The notes below the pieces were generated by a model. The model searched no databases and was not told where the DNA came from. It was given only the letters and a program-made list of their open reading frames with translations. A DNA stretch of 64,000 bases from the IMG/VR virus record IMGVR_UViG_3300027969_000052, positions 1 through 64,000 of that record; one strand, written 5' to 3'. A program made the position numbers and the translations under genes. Source of the DNA: a virus. Shown here one piece after another: positions 30,210 through 37,295 of this stretch; within the stretch, counting starts at the first letter, position 1, and the number at the start of each line of letters is the position of its first letter.

Positions 30210-30839
30210 TTAGCCAGTAGCTAGAGTTCTAATAGTTCTTGCTACTTCTGAACCAATACCTACTCTTGCACCGCCTCGTCCTGACTGTAGTGCATTATCG
30301 TAAGCGATAGATAATGTAATATCCATTGCCTCAGATGAGCTGTAATCTGCTCCTTGATATTGAGCTTGTTTTAGGTAGCAACCGTACAATGTAAATTGTT
30401 CTAGTACGCTTTGATCACCTTGATAATTTCCGCCATTAGAACCATCTAAGATTTCAATCTTAGTTGTAAACTTATAATCGATACCAGAGCTTGCAGAACT
30501 TTGTTCAAAGAAATCAAACTGTTTCTGTAATTGCTCGCCTACTAGTTTCATAACTTGGTTGGTTGCATCGTCTCTAAGAACGATCGAAACGTCTTCCCAA
30601 CTATGTTTACCAGCATACTTTACTTTTGAGTTGTAAACATGTAATTCAACTTGGTCGAACGTAACTTGCGGACGGCCTGCTGAAACAACTTGTTTAGTCA
30701 TTTCTGAAGTTGGTTTGCTTACACCAAAATTTTCAAAAAGTACACGAAATCTGTACTTTAGTTTTGGCATTAACAGACCTTGACTTTGATTACTCTGCGG
30801 TACTGGTACTGATAATTTACTTAATCCTGCGATAGCCAT
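30210..30839 (-). CDS. gp19: Tail tube protein (gp19-like)
   Basis: Contains the tube-protein signature LLMPKLKYRFRVLFENFG, then TKQVVSAGRPQVTFDQVELH, then a WEDVSIVLRDDATNQV block and a CYLKQAQYQGADYSSSEAM end. That order is typical of gp19 of marine T4-like phages. Length is 209 aa (T4 gp19: 163 aa). Many copies stack into the inner tail tube through which DNA passes. It lies directly downstream of the sheath gene, as in T4. AAGGAG precedes ATG 30839 and a TAAATA box lies at 30865-30870. Confidence 0.92.
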   Translation of the reverse strand: MAIAGLSKLSVPVPQSNQSQGLLMPKLKYRFRVLFENFGVSKPTSEMTKQVVSAGRPQVTFDQVELHVYNSKVKYAGKHSWEDVSIVLRDDATNQVMKLVGEQLQKQFDFFEQSSASSGIDYKFTTKIEILDGSNGGNYQGDQSVLEQFTLYGCYLKQAQYQGADYSSSEAMDITLSIAYDNALQSGRGGARVGIGSEVARTIRTLATG

Positions 30840-30864
30840 AATATATGTGCTCCTTGTTCCTTAA

Positions 30865-30870
30865 TATTTA
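30865..30870 (-). promoter_or_regulatory. Late-type TAAATA box of the gp19 gene
   Basis: Minus-strand GGTAAATATT overlaps the last codons of the sheath gene region. It is 25 nt before ATG 30839, with AAGGAG between, and is the leadered type, suiting a protein needed in many copies. Confidence 0.45.
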
Positions 30871-30879
30871 CCATTCCCA

Positions 30880-33800
30880 TTAACCGTTGGTCTGTAGGCC
30901 AAAGTTACCTGACTTAATTGCGCCAGTGTTTAGCAAGCGAACTGGGATGTAAATGAATTCGACTGCTTTGACAGGTTCAACAGCAATATCAATCCATAGC
31001 TCAGAACGATCAATTCTGGTAGGAGTATTATTGCTTTCATCGCACACTACGATGTAATCGTATAATGCACGTTGACCTACTAATTCTAACAAGAAACTGT
31101 CAACTGCGTTTTTGGCTTCGTTACGTGTTAGCTGGTCATTTGGTTCGAACAGGAATGGACGAACTAAAACATCTAACTGTCTACGTAGGAATGCTACAAG
31201 ACGTGCAACATTAATTCTGTCTAATGAGCTAGATGCTCTTGCACGACTGTAATTACCAAAGTTTAAAATGCCTGCACCGTTAAGTGTTGCAATTGGGTTA
31301 ACTTTAACACCAGCTAATACATCACGCAAACCTTGCGGTAATGCGGCTTGTGTAAACTCGCCTTCAGTGCTAATATAACCAACTGCTGTAGCATTATCAA
31401 CACCACCTCGACGTGATCCTGCTGGAGCAAACCATTGGTAGCTCTTTTGATCGCTTGTGATGAATGTACGTAACATCATATGACTTGGCGGAACAACAAT
31501 ATAGTTTCCTAGATTATCGTTTGTATAACCGCTTGGGTAGAACATAGCCATGTACTCGTCGTAACTAACGCCACCTTTTTCATTATTATCAAGTGCTTTG
31601 TTACTGTTGCTACCCCATGCCGCTAAATCTGTACCAGTAGCAGGTAAGCGGAATGGTGTGTCGCCAATAACAAACGCTGTTTGAGCGCGATCTGTGTTTA
31701 ATCCAATCATGTTTTGAATTACTTCAGGGTATCCTGGGCAAGCAATTAGATTGTAGATCAACGTATCAGTATCGCGAATCTGTTGATTAGTATCAATTTC
31801 AGCTTTTAATGAAGCAACAACAAAACTACGTTGTGCGTGTGGGCCAAAAGAGCCAGCGCCGTTTTCTTGATTAGGACTTACAGTAACCCAACGATCTGGA
31901 TTGTATGGAGTAGTTGCATTAGAACCGTCCATCGGCTCGTCATTGTAACGAGCATTAGTACCGTTGTTGCTGTAAATGTCAATATGATTCATTACGTATT
32001 TTTTAACGTTGAATCCTGAACGACGTAAATTCCATAACCGTGTGCCACGTGGATATAGTGCTGGATTAGGAGCATCTGGATCAACATAATCGTACGATAA
32101 TAGGGTTTGTATAGAATCTGCATTAACATCGTCGCCTGCACCGCTCCAACGAGCATCTGCAAATACCCAACCATTCGGACTAGTTTGATCTGCTACATCT
32201 TGTTCTTCCCAACGTAATGTTACACCGTTGAATATATAGATATATTGTCCGTATTCGGAAATATTAGATGTTTTAATCCAGATATCGCCATTAACTAGTG
32301 CTGTACCATCTGTTTGTGTTGTTGGCTCGCTGGCCGCAAGGATCGGGCCGGTTGGATTTGATGTTGGGAATGCATTTTTGTATCCCTTCCATGTAGTACC
32401 GTTATGGTACATAATATCAACTTCGTCGATTACTGAACTGTACCATAATTGGCCATCTTCTGGAGATGTTGAAGGAGCACTAGAACTAGCAGTATACACT
32501 AAAGGTTCCCAGTTACTGGCTTTAAAGTCATAACCGTCAACTTCTTTAGATCCTGCCGCATAGTAATTTTCACTGCCTGCCCAAGTATCTGTACCTGAAT
32601 TATAAGCATACGCTGTAAATCCAGCCGCATTTAAAATTCCGCTATTATCGCCGAATTTAATTTCGCCACCTAATCTGTGATTAATACTAATTGTTCTGTC
32701 ACCGTTAACTGATGCAGAAACGTTTGTAAATCCTGCGGCATTAATTTGTGTTACTAGTGCTTCAATAGTAGTTCCATTTAATGTGATGGACTTTTCGTTG
32801 TCTAATAGATATTGATTAGCTAGGCTTTCTTTAATTGTTAATACAGCACCATTAGGTAAAACAGGTGCAACTGTTTTAACTTCGCTAGTAATAGTCGTTG
32901 GACTAACTGCCGCACGTCGTTGGATACGGAAATCAACAAACTTAGAGTAGTTGCTACTAGTCGTTGCTGTACCGTTGCCATGATTAAAGTTTGCTTCTAC
33001 AAATAATGTACCTACAGCAATCTTTGTACCGCCCGTTTTGTCGATTCCATAGATCGCATCTTCTGCGGTAGCATAAATTGGTGCCGCTACTTGATTAAAT
33101 GCTTGTGCAGTTGCACTATATTGTTTTAATGTCCAGCTTGCACCGTCATTTGGGCTAGTTGTTTTAACATAAACAGATCCAGAAGGTTTTACGGAGTAAT
33201 CTGGGTATTGTGTATGTGGAGCAAGTGTTAACGCAGGTCCTGCGTATGTACTCGCCACTAGGCCTGCCGCGGCTAATGTAGACGCTGTACCTGTTAGAGT
33301 AATTTGACCAGGAGTTGCATCAACATACAACTCTAATTGATTCTGGCTATTAACCTTTGCACCAATGCCGCTAGTTCTTAAAGTACTATTGATGCTCTGT
33401 GCGATTGTTGCAACAGTCGAAGCTGTTGTAACTGCAATATTATTAGAGTTAATTGTAAGATTACCTGCCGCAGTTAAGAATGACGGACTTGTCGTTGTTC
33501 CTTTTACTGCTGGCCAGCTTGTTTGCCATGTAGTTGAAACAAAAGTAGAAACGTTTGCATTACTAGCAAAAGCAGTTTCACCAGATGATCCAACAGAAAC
33601 CCAAGTTCCGTCGCTATTCTTGTAGCTAGTTAGGTTGCGGTTACCTTTATCTGTTGTAATAACATATGATCCAACAGCGCCAAAACTTGATTTAAGTGTT
33701 ATGCCGTCGCCGTTTGTTGTATAAAGAGATGCATTAGAGTCGTCAATAATAGTAGGAACTTTATTTGTGAAAACTCCAGTAGCCTTGTTCCATTCAAAAA

Positions 33801-34239
33801 TACCGAATTTAGTATTTGAAGTGTCAAACCAGTAGCTTGAAGATGCTGGAGGACCATTTGGTACGCTGGCTTGCGGTACTAGTTGTGTTAGATCTATATC
33901 TGCTCTTACAACGTAGGCTTTTGAGCTCACACCTAACAATGAGTAAGCGGCTTGTAATCCGTATTCGTTTAATTCTCCGCCGTGAACTGGATTGTTGTTC
34001 ACGTCTCTGTAAAACTTTGGTGTTCCAAAAGTATCAGTTAAATCACGTTGACTTGTGATAGTCCATACTCTGCTCTTATAAGCACTAGTTGTTCCAGGTG
34101 CTGTACCTGTGCTAGATGCATTTGCTTTGTTGGCGCCAGTGGCAACGATAACTAGAGGCACAGTTCCCGGTGCCGCTGGAGTGTAAAAACTCTCGTTAAT
34201 AATGTTTACTGATACGCCTGGTGAATTTAATGTGGCCAT
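30880..34239 (-). CDS. gp18: Contractile tail sheath protein (gp18-like), enlarged
   Basis: N-terminus MATLNSPGVSVNIINESFY and the C-terminal core (NYIVVPPSHMMLRTFITSDQ, APAGSRRGGVDNATAVGYIS, NVARLVAFLRRQLDVLVRPF, PVKAVEFIYIPVRLLNTGAI) are clear T4-type sheath features. At 1,119 aa it is far longer than T4 gp18 (659 aa). The extra sequence lies in the middle: strand-rich, Thr/Ala/Ser-rich blocks like those of fibre proteins, which would form outward-facing domains on the tail. ATG 34239 fits GGGAG 9 nt upstream better than ATG 34248, which directly abuts it. Strongly expressed late gene by context. Confidence 0.93.
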   Translation of the reverse strand: MATLNSPGVSVNIINESFYTPAAPGTVPLVIVATGANKANASSTGTAPGTTSAYKSRVWTITSQRDLTDTFGTPKFYRDVNNNPVHGGELNEYGLQAAYSLLGVSSKAYVVRADIDLTQLVPQASVPNGPPASSSYWFDTSNTKFGIFEWNKATGVFTNKVPTIIDDSNASLYTTNGDGITLKSSFGAVGSYVITTDKGNRNLTSYKNSDGTWVSVGSSGETAFASNANVSTFVSTTWQTSWPAVKGTTTSPSFLTAAGNLTINSNNIAVTTASTVATIAQSINSTLRTSGIGAKVNSQNQLELYVDATPGQITLTGTASTLAAAGLVASTYAGPALTLAPHTQYPDYSVKPSGSVYVKTTSPNDGASWTLKQYSATAQAFNQVAAPIYATAEDAIYGIDKTGGTKIAVGTLFVEANFNHGNGTATTSSNYSKFVDFRIQRRAAVSPTTITSEVKTVAPVLPNGAVLTIKESLANQYLLDNEKSITLNGTTIEALVTQINAAGFTNVSASVNGDRTISINHRLGGEIKFGDNSGILNAAGFTAYAYNSGTDTWAGSENYYAAGSKEVDGYDFKASNWEPLVYTASSSAPSTSPEDGQLWYSSVIDEVDIMYHNGTTWKGYKNAFPTSNPTGPILAASEPTTQTDGTALVNGDIWIKTSNISEYGQYIYIFNGVTLRWEEQDVADQTSPNGWVFADARWSGAGDDVNADSIQTLLSYDYVDPDAPNPALYPRGTRLWNLRRSGFNVKKYVMNHIDIYSNNGTNARYNDEPMDGSNATTPYNPDRWVTVSPNQENGAGSFGPHAQRSFVVASLKAEIDTNQQIRDTDTLIYNLIACPGYPEVIQNMIGLNTDRAQTAFVIGDTPFRLPATGTDLAAWGSNSNKALDNNEKGGVSYDEYMAMFYPSGYTNDNLGNYIVVPPSHMMLRTFITSDQKSYQWFAPAGSRRGGVDNATAVGYISTEGEFTQAALPQGLRDVLAGVKVNPIATLNGAGILNFGNYSRARASSSLDRINVARLVAFLRRQLDVLVRPFLFEPNDQLTRNEAKNAVDSFLLELVGQRALYDYIVVCDESNNTPTRIDRSELWIDIAVEPVKAVEFIYIPVRLLNTGAIKSGNFGLQTNG

Positions 34240-34253
34240 TCTTTCCATCTCCC

Positions 34254-34283
34254 ATACAATGGTTTTTATTGTATCAGTATTTA
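34254..34283 (-). promoter_or_regulatory. Sheath-gene late box and 5'-leader hairpin
   Basis: Minus strand: CTAAATA (34278-34283), then, starting about 4 nt later, the inverted repeat ATACAAT/ATTGTAT (34268-34274 and 34254-34260), then GGGAG and ATG. If transcription starts at the usual late distance, the mRNA begins with this stem-loop. Confidence 0.5.
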
Positions 34284-34308
34284 GTGGTTGTTCCGGATTT
34301 CAGTAGGT

Positions 34309-34314
34309 TAAATA
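34309..34314 (+). promoter_or_regulatory. Late-type TAAATA box of the zinc-ribbon gene
   Basis: GTTAAATA is divergent to the sheath-gene box 25 bp away. ATG 34344 follows after a GGG-rich leader (AAAAAGGGCGGGT). Confidence 0.4.
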
Positions 34315-34343
34315 CCTATGAAAAGGGCATAAAAAGGGCGGGT

Positions 34344-34682
34344 ATGATTAGAAGTTTGTGTAAAAAGTGTAACGAGAGACCTGTTGCTATCAATTACCGT
34401 AAAGAAGGTAGGATATTCTACAGAACTATGTGTGACCACTGTTCCAGAGGCCGACATATAGGAAAGTCTAAATGGGAGTTAGCCGGCTATAAGAAAAAAG
34501 ATACCTGCGACCGTTGTTCTTTTACTGGGAAATATCAAGAGCAATTTAACGTATACTACGTCGACGGGGACCCAAATAATTGTAAATTTGGAAACCTAAA
34601 AACAGTATGCGCTAATTGCCAGCGCATACTTCATAAACTCAAGCTACCTTGGAGACGGGGTGATCTTCGACCAGATTTTTAA
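34344..34682 (+). CDS. Zinc-ribbon protein with degenerate HNH nuclease motif (112 aa)
   Basis: Four CxxC pairs (C6/C9, C30/C33, C55/C58, C89/C92) give up to two zinc sites. The end reads VYYVDGDPNNCKFGNLKTVC, then ANCQ, which follows the HNH endonuclease layout (HHxDGDxxNN...NLxxLCxxCH). The catalytic His is Tyr and the final His is Gln, so nuclease activity is doubtful. Upstream in-frame codons to 34221 lie in the promoter region, so ATG 34344 is preferred. The 3' end overlaps the convergent gp1 gene by 44 bp. Confidence 0.65.
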   Translation: MIRSLCKKCNERPVAINYRKEGRIFYRTMCDHCSRGRHIGKSKWELAGYKKKDTCDRCSFTGKYQEQFNVYYVDGDPNNCKFGNLKTVCANCQRILHKLKLPWRRGDLRPDF

Positions 34683-35295
34683 CTTGTTCAAACAGGTCAT
34701 CAATTGTAGTATTGTTATCTAACACGGCATCAAACTTAGTTCCTACCCAAGCAGTTTCACTTGCATGAATACCTAATTTTTCAAGTCTATTCCTGCTAGT
34801 TGCCCACGAGAAATTGCCAGCATCACCCTTGTTAGCATTAATAGCATCATCGTACCATTCGGGTTCCGGGCCACGGGAAACCCGTATTACAAGGCCTCCT
34901 GCGGCCTTAATTGATTTAATTTCGTTAGGAAAACGACAGTCACTAATAACAATATCATCTTTGCTGTTACGTAATTTGTTTTCTAAACTAGCGATCCAAA
35001 TATCATCGTGGAAGCTCTTACGACATACTTCTGTGCCCCAATGTTGTAGCACCCAACGTGGAGTCAGGGTAGGCATTTTTAAACGTTCTGCCCACCACGG
35101 ATCTACTTGTTCGCGCCATGCACGAGCTTGTGTAGTGCGTCCTTCTAGCATTGTACGATCCCAACCAAATACTTGGGCAACAGCATCTTTTAAACTGTTG
35201 GCAAAACTTTCTCGTCTAAAACCGTGGAAATTTGTTAGATAGTCAGCAATAGTATCTTTGCCGGACCCAATAAAACCGCACACACCAATAATCAT
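34639..35295 (-). CDS. gp1: Deoxynucleoside monophosphate kinase (gp1-like)
   Basis: P-loop kinase with GFIGSGKDTIADYL (Walker A at about 8-14). The substrate and lid regions typical of T4 gp1 follow: WREQVDPWWAERLKMP, RWVLQHWGTEVCRKSF, then DDIVISDCRFPNEI. Length is 218 aa (T4 gp1: 241 aa). It phosphorylates dNMPs, including modified ones in T4, to supply triphosphates for phage DNA synthesis. It has its own near-consensus sigma70 promoter among late genes, fitting an early gene. The 3' end overlaps the zinc-ribbon gene. Confidence 0.93.
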   Translation of the reverse strand: MIIGVCGFIGSGKDTIADYLTNFHGFRRESFANSLKDAVAQVFGWDRTMLEGRTTQARAWREQVDPWWAERLKMPTLTPRWVLQHWGTEVCRKSFHDDIWIASLENKLRNSKDDIVISDCRFPNEIKSIKAAGGLVIRVSRGPEPEWYDDAINANKGDAGNFSWATSRNRLEKLGIHASETAWVGTKFDAVLDNNTTIDDLFEQVKNLVEDHPVSKVA

Positions 35296-35346
35296 AGTAT
35301 CCCCTAACTGATACTTTATTGTATTACAAAGTGATTACAAAGTCAA
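35296..35346 (-). promoter_or_regulatory. Sigma70-like promoter and leader hairpin of gp1
   Basis: Minus strand: TTGACT (35341-35346), 17-nt spacer, TACAAT (35318-35323). Between the -10 box and ATG 35295 an inverted repeat AGTATC/GATACT (35310-35315 and 35296-35301) encloses the AGGGG ribosome-binding sequence. It could hide it in a hairpin. Confidence 0.7.
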
Positions 35347-35348
35347 TG

Positions 35349-35735
35349 CTATTTGGATTTTTTGGATGTATTACGTGGATTCCAGTTCGATACTGGACTT
35401 TGAGTGTAGGTGTCGTCTAACTCTTTACTTTTTAGATCACCATTGTTTAAATCTTGGAAGTCTGCACCCACCGCGTTGGCCGCCTGTATAAACATTTGTT
35501 GTTCTAAAGGCGAAAATGGCTGTACTGTTTTCTTTTTACCGTGCCAACTTTTTGCGTCCATATCTAACGGCTTCTTTGATCCGTCAGCCATGGCCATTGC
35601 TTGCCCTAATTTAAATGAAACATAGTCTCCACTGATGTGCTCAATGTCGCCATATGTATTGATTCCGATGCTAGATTGCTGATCGTGCTTAGTAATCTTG
35701 CCTATCTTTCTTTCAAATAAATCACGTATTTTCAT
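35349..35735 (-). CDS. Small protein with capsid-targeting-like N-terminus (128 aa)
   Basis: It begins MKIRDLFERKIGKI, similar in layout to the amphipathic N-termini of the genes at 26673 and 35745 and to T4 capsid-targeting peptides. The rest is polar, with EQQMFIQAANAVGADFQDLN as the main helix and a Ser/Asn/Lys-rich tail. I recognise no family. AAGG precedes ATG 35735. It follows the M23 peptidase gene by 9 nt, so the two are co-transcribed and may share a fate in the head. Confidence 0.5.
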   Translation of the reverse strand: MKIRDLFERKIGKITKHDQQSSIGINTYGDIEHISGDYVSFKLGQAMAMADGSKKPLDMDAKSWHGKKKTVQPFSPLEQQMFIQAANAVGADFQDLNNGDLKSKELDDTYTQSPVSNWNPRNTSKKSK

Positions 35736-35744
35736 TTTTTTACC

Positions 35745-36509
35745 TTATGCCAGTGCTACCGGGTTCATTAGTTGACCAGTTACTAGGTTTTTCTTTTCCC
35801 AATGTAAATGGGGTCCAGTAGATCGGCCAGCTCCTGGATCACCTTTTTTGCCGCCGGTCAGCCCAACGACGTCGCCTTGGGAAACTTCTTGTCCTACTTT
35901 TACGTCGATATTAGAACAGTGACAGAATCTATGTTGTATTTTACCATTTGAAATTGCGATCGTGCCCCCGCATACAGGAGATTCAGGCGTTGCCTGCGTG
36001 ACCTTTCCCGATATTGGAGCCTTTATAGGTGTTCCTTTGCCTGCAGGAATATCTACACCGGCATGAGATTGAGGTTGACCTGTGACTGGATTGATTCGAT
36101 TACCGAAAGGACTACTTACAGAACCATTCACAGGTTTTATCTCCGGTGAGCTAGCAGAGGGGTTATTTGATGCGGGAGTAGTAATTGCGGGAGTAGTAGT
36201 TGCAGGAGTAGTAGTTGCAGGCTTTGGTAAATTAGCTACAGATGCCTGTGCTCGCTGTCTTGTAGGATCGTCAATGTTTGGATTAGGACCTGTTTTTACA
36301 GATCCAGCAACTGGTGGTTTACCTTTAAACTGTCCAGTAACTATATTATACAATGTATCCCCAGTTGCCACAGTATAAGTGTTCCCGCCTGGTAGAGTTA
36401 GTTGTTGTCCTACTTTAATTAAATTAGGATTTGCAATGCCATTAGCAGAGGCTACTTTTTTCACAAGCGACATAGCCGATTCTTCTTTGAGAAATTCTCT
36501 GGCTCTCAT
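35745..36509 (-). CDS. LysM/M23 cell-wall peptidase with capsid-targeting-like N-terminus
   Basis: Residues 1-10 (MRAREFLKEE) resemble capsid-targeting peptides. A partial LysM-like element (LIKVGQQLTLPGG) and a LysM motif (YTVATGDTLYNIVTGQFKG, 45-63) follow, then a Pro/Thr linker with 15-bp DNA repeats. The C-terminal M23 (LytM) domain has HAGVDIP (H149, D153) and HLHW (H234, H236), which are zinc ligands and the general base. Such enzymes cut peptidoglycan cross-links. No signal peptide or holin neighbour is seen, so it may act from the virion at entry or as an endolysin. GAGG precedes ATG 36509; it lies next to gp13. Confidence 0.8.
   Translation of the reverse strand: MRAREFLKEESAMSLVKKVASANGIANPNLIKVGQQLTLPGGNTYTVATGDTLYNIVTGQFKGKPPVAGSVKTGPNPNIDDPTRQRAQASVANLPKPATTTPATTTPAITTPASNNPSASSPEIKPVNGSVSSPFGNRINPVTGQPQSHAGVDIPAGKGTPIKAPISGKVTQATPESPVCGGTIAISNGKIQHRFCHCSNIDVKVGQEVSQGDVVGLTGGKKGDPGAGRSTGPHLHWEKKNLVTGQLMNPVALA
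36171..36215. repeat. Three 15-bp tandem repeats in the M23 linker
   Basis: Units of the form TGC[G/A]GGAGTAGTA[A/G]T repeat three times, encoding Thr-Thr-Pro-Ala-type linker repeats on the minus strand. They are a likely site of copy-number change by slippage. Confidence 0.7.
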
Positions 36510-36510
36510 A

Positions 36511-37269
36511 TTAGCCTCTTACAAACCACATCGGAGTTTCTCCGCTAGCATAGTTTATTATGTCTTGTTCTAATTTTTCAATTGCGGCCGCACCTTCGGC
36601 TTTTAGCGCATCACCGTTAAGTTGCGTTCCTCCTTGAGGACCTGCGATTTGAGCAAATTTAGAACGTGCTTCGCCTAGTATCATTTTACATTGTGCGAGA
36701 GAATAATCTTTAATCCACAGGCCTGCAAAATTATCTTGTAATAGTGTAAATTCCGGACGACTGTTTGTTACCCATAATAACAATATTTCTTGTCCCCTAG
36801 GACGTTGTTGTATTGTTAACTTTTTTGATGTAGAATTAAAGTTAAACATGATATAACTACCAAACATTTTACCAACTAGCTTTTGGTAGCCTGCAAATAA
36901 TTCGTAAGTTGCTAAACCGCCCATATTACTAGAACTTAACAAATATGTGTTTGTATATGCTAAATTAAATGGTTCAAATAATGTGCCGCCATCACCGCCA
37001 CCTGTTCTAGAACCAATACTTCTACGAAATACTTCACGGACACTAGTAACTTCTGGTGCTAATGTATATTCGTTAACATCAGTATCAAGCGTAAGAAAAC
37101 AGTAGCTTTCTTCTACAGAATTGCTACTACGTTGACGGTATTTTGCTAGGGCGCGATCAATAGCTGTTTTATAATGTATAGGATCTAGTTCGACATCGAC
37201 CATGCCTTCGCCTAGCATTGCTTTACAATAATCAGTTATTTCCTTGCGGGCTGTTTGAATATCACTCAT
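36511..37269 (-). CDS. gp13: Neck protein (gp13-like)
   Basis: The N-terminus (ARKEITDYCKAMLGEGMVDV, then ELDPIHYKTAIDRALAKY) parallels T4 gp13 ('[33 protein letters not shown]'). The C-terminal WIKDYSLAQCKMILGEARSK ... GTQLNGDALKAEGAAAIEKL matches gp13's 'WVKDYATALAKE-x-N-GQ...G-x-T-x-DGQRLIEEARLEKE-L'. Length is 252 aa (T4: 309). gp13 joins gp14 at the head-tail neck. ATG 37269 is 5 nt after a TAAATA box without a Shine-Dalgarno. It is divergent from gp14, unlike the T4 order. Confidence 0.82.
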   Translation of the reverse strand: MSDIQTARKEITDYCKAMLGEGMVDVELDPIHYKTAIDRALAKYRQRSSNSVEESYCFLTLDTDVNEYTLAPEVTSVREVFRRSIGSRTGGGDGGTLFEPFNLAYTNTYLLSSSNMGGLATYELFAGYQKLVGKMFGSYIMFNFNSTSKKLTIQQRPRGQEILLLWVTNSRPEFTLLQDNFAGLWIKDYSLAQCKMILGEARSKFAQIAGPQGGTQLNGDALKAEGAAAIEKLEQDIINYASGETPMWFVRG

Positions 37270-37274
37270 GCTTA

Positions 37275-37288
37275 TATTTAGTTAAATA
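37275..37288. promoter_or_regulatory. Back-to-back late boxes between gp13 and gp14
   Basis: TATTTA (37275-37280, minus TAAATA) and TAAATA (37283-37288, plus) are only 2 bp apart, making a near-palindrome. They lie 5 nt and 7 nt from the two divergent ATGs (37269 and 37296). Neither gene has a Shine-Dalgarno. Confidence 0.6.
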
Positions 37289-37295
37289 CATTACT

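Noticed and set aside
34221-34343. N-terminal extension of the zinc-ribbon ORF
   Set aside because: It would run through the divergent promoter region and the sheath leader; ATG 34344 follows a late box and a G-rich leader and begins at the first zinc pair.
36171-36215. 15-bp tandem repeats as a replication origin iteron
   Set aside because: They are in frame in the Pro/Thr linker of the M23 protein and only three copies exist.
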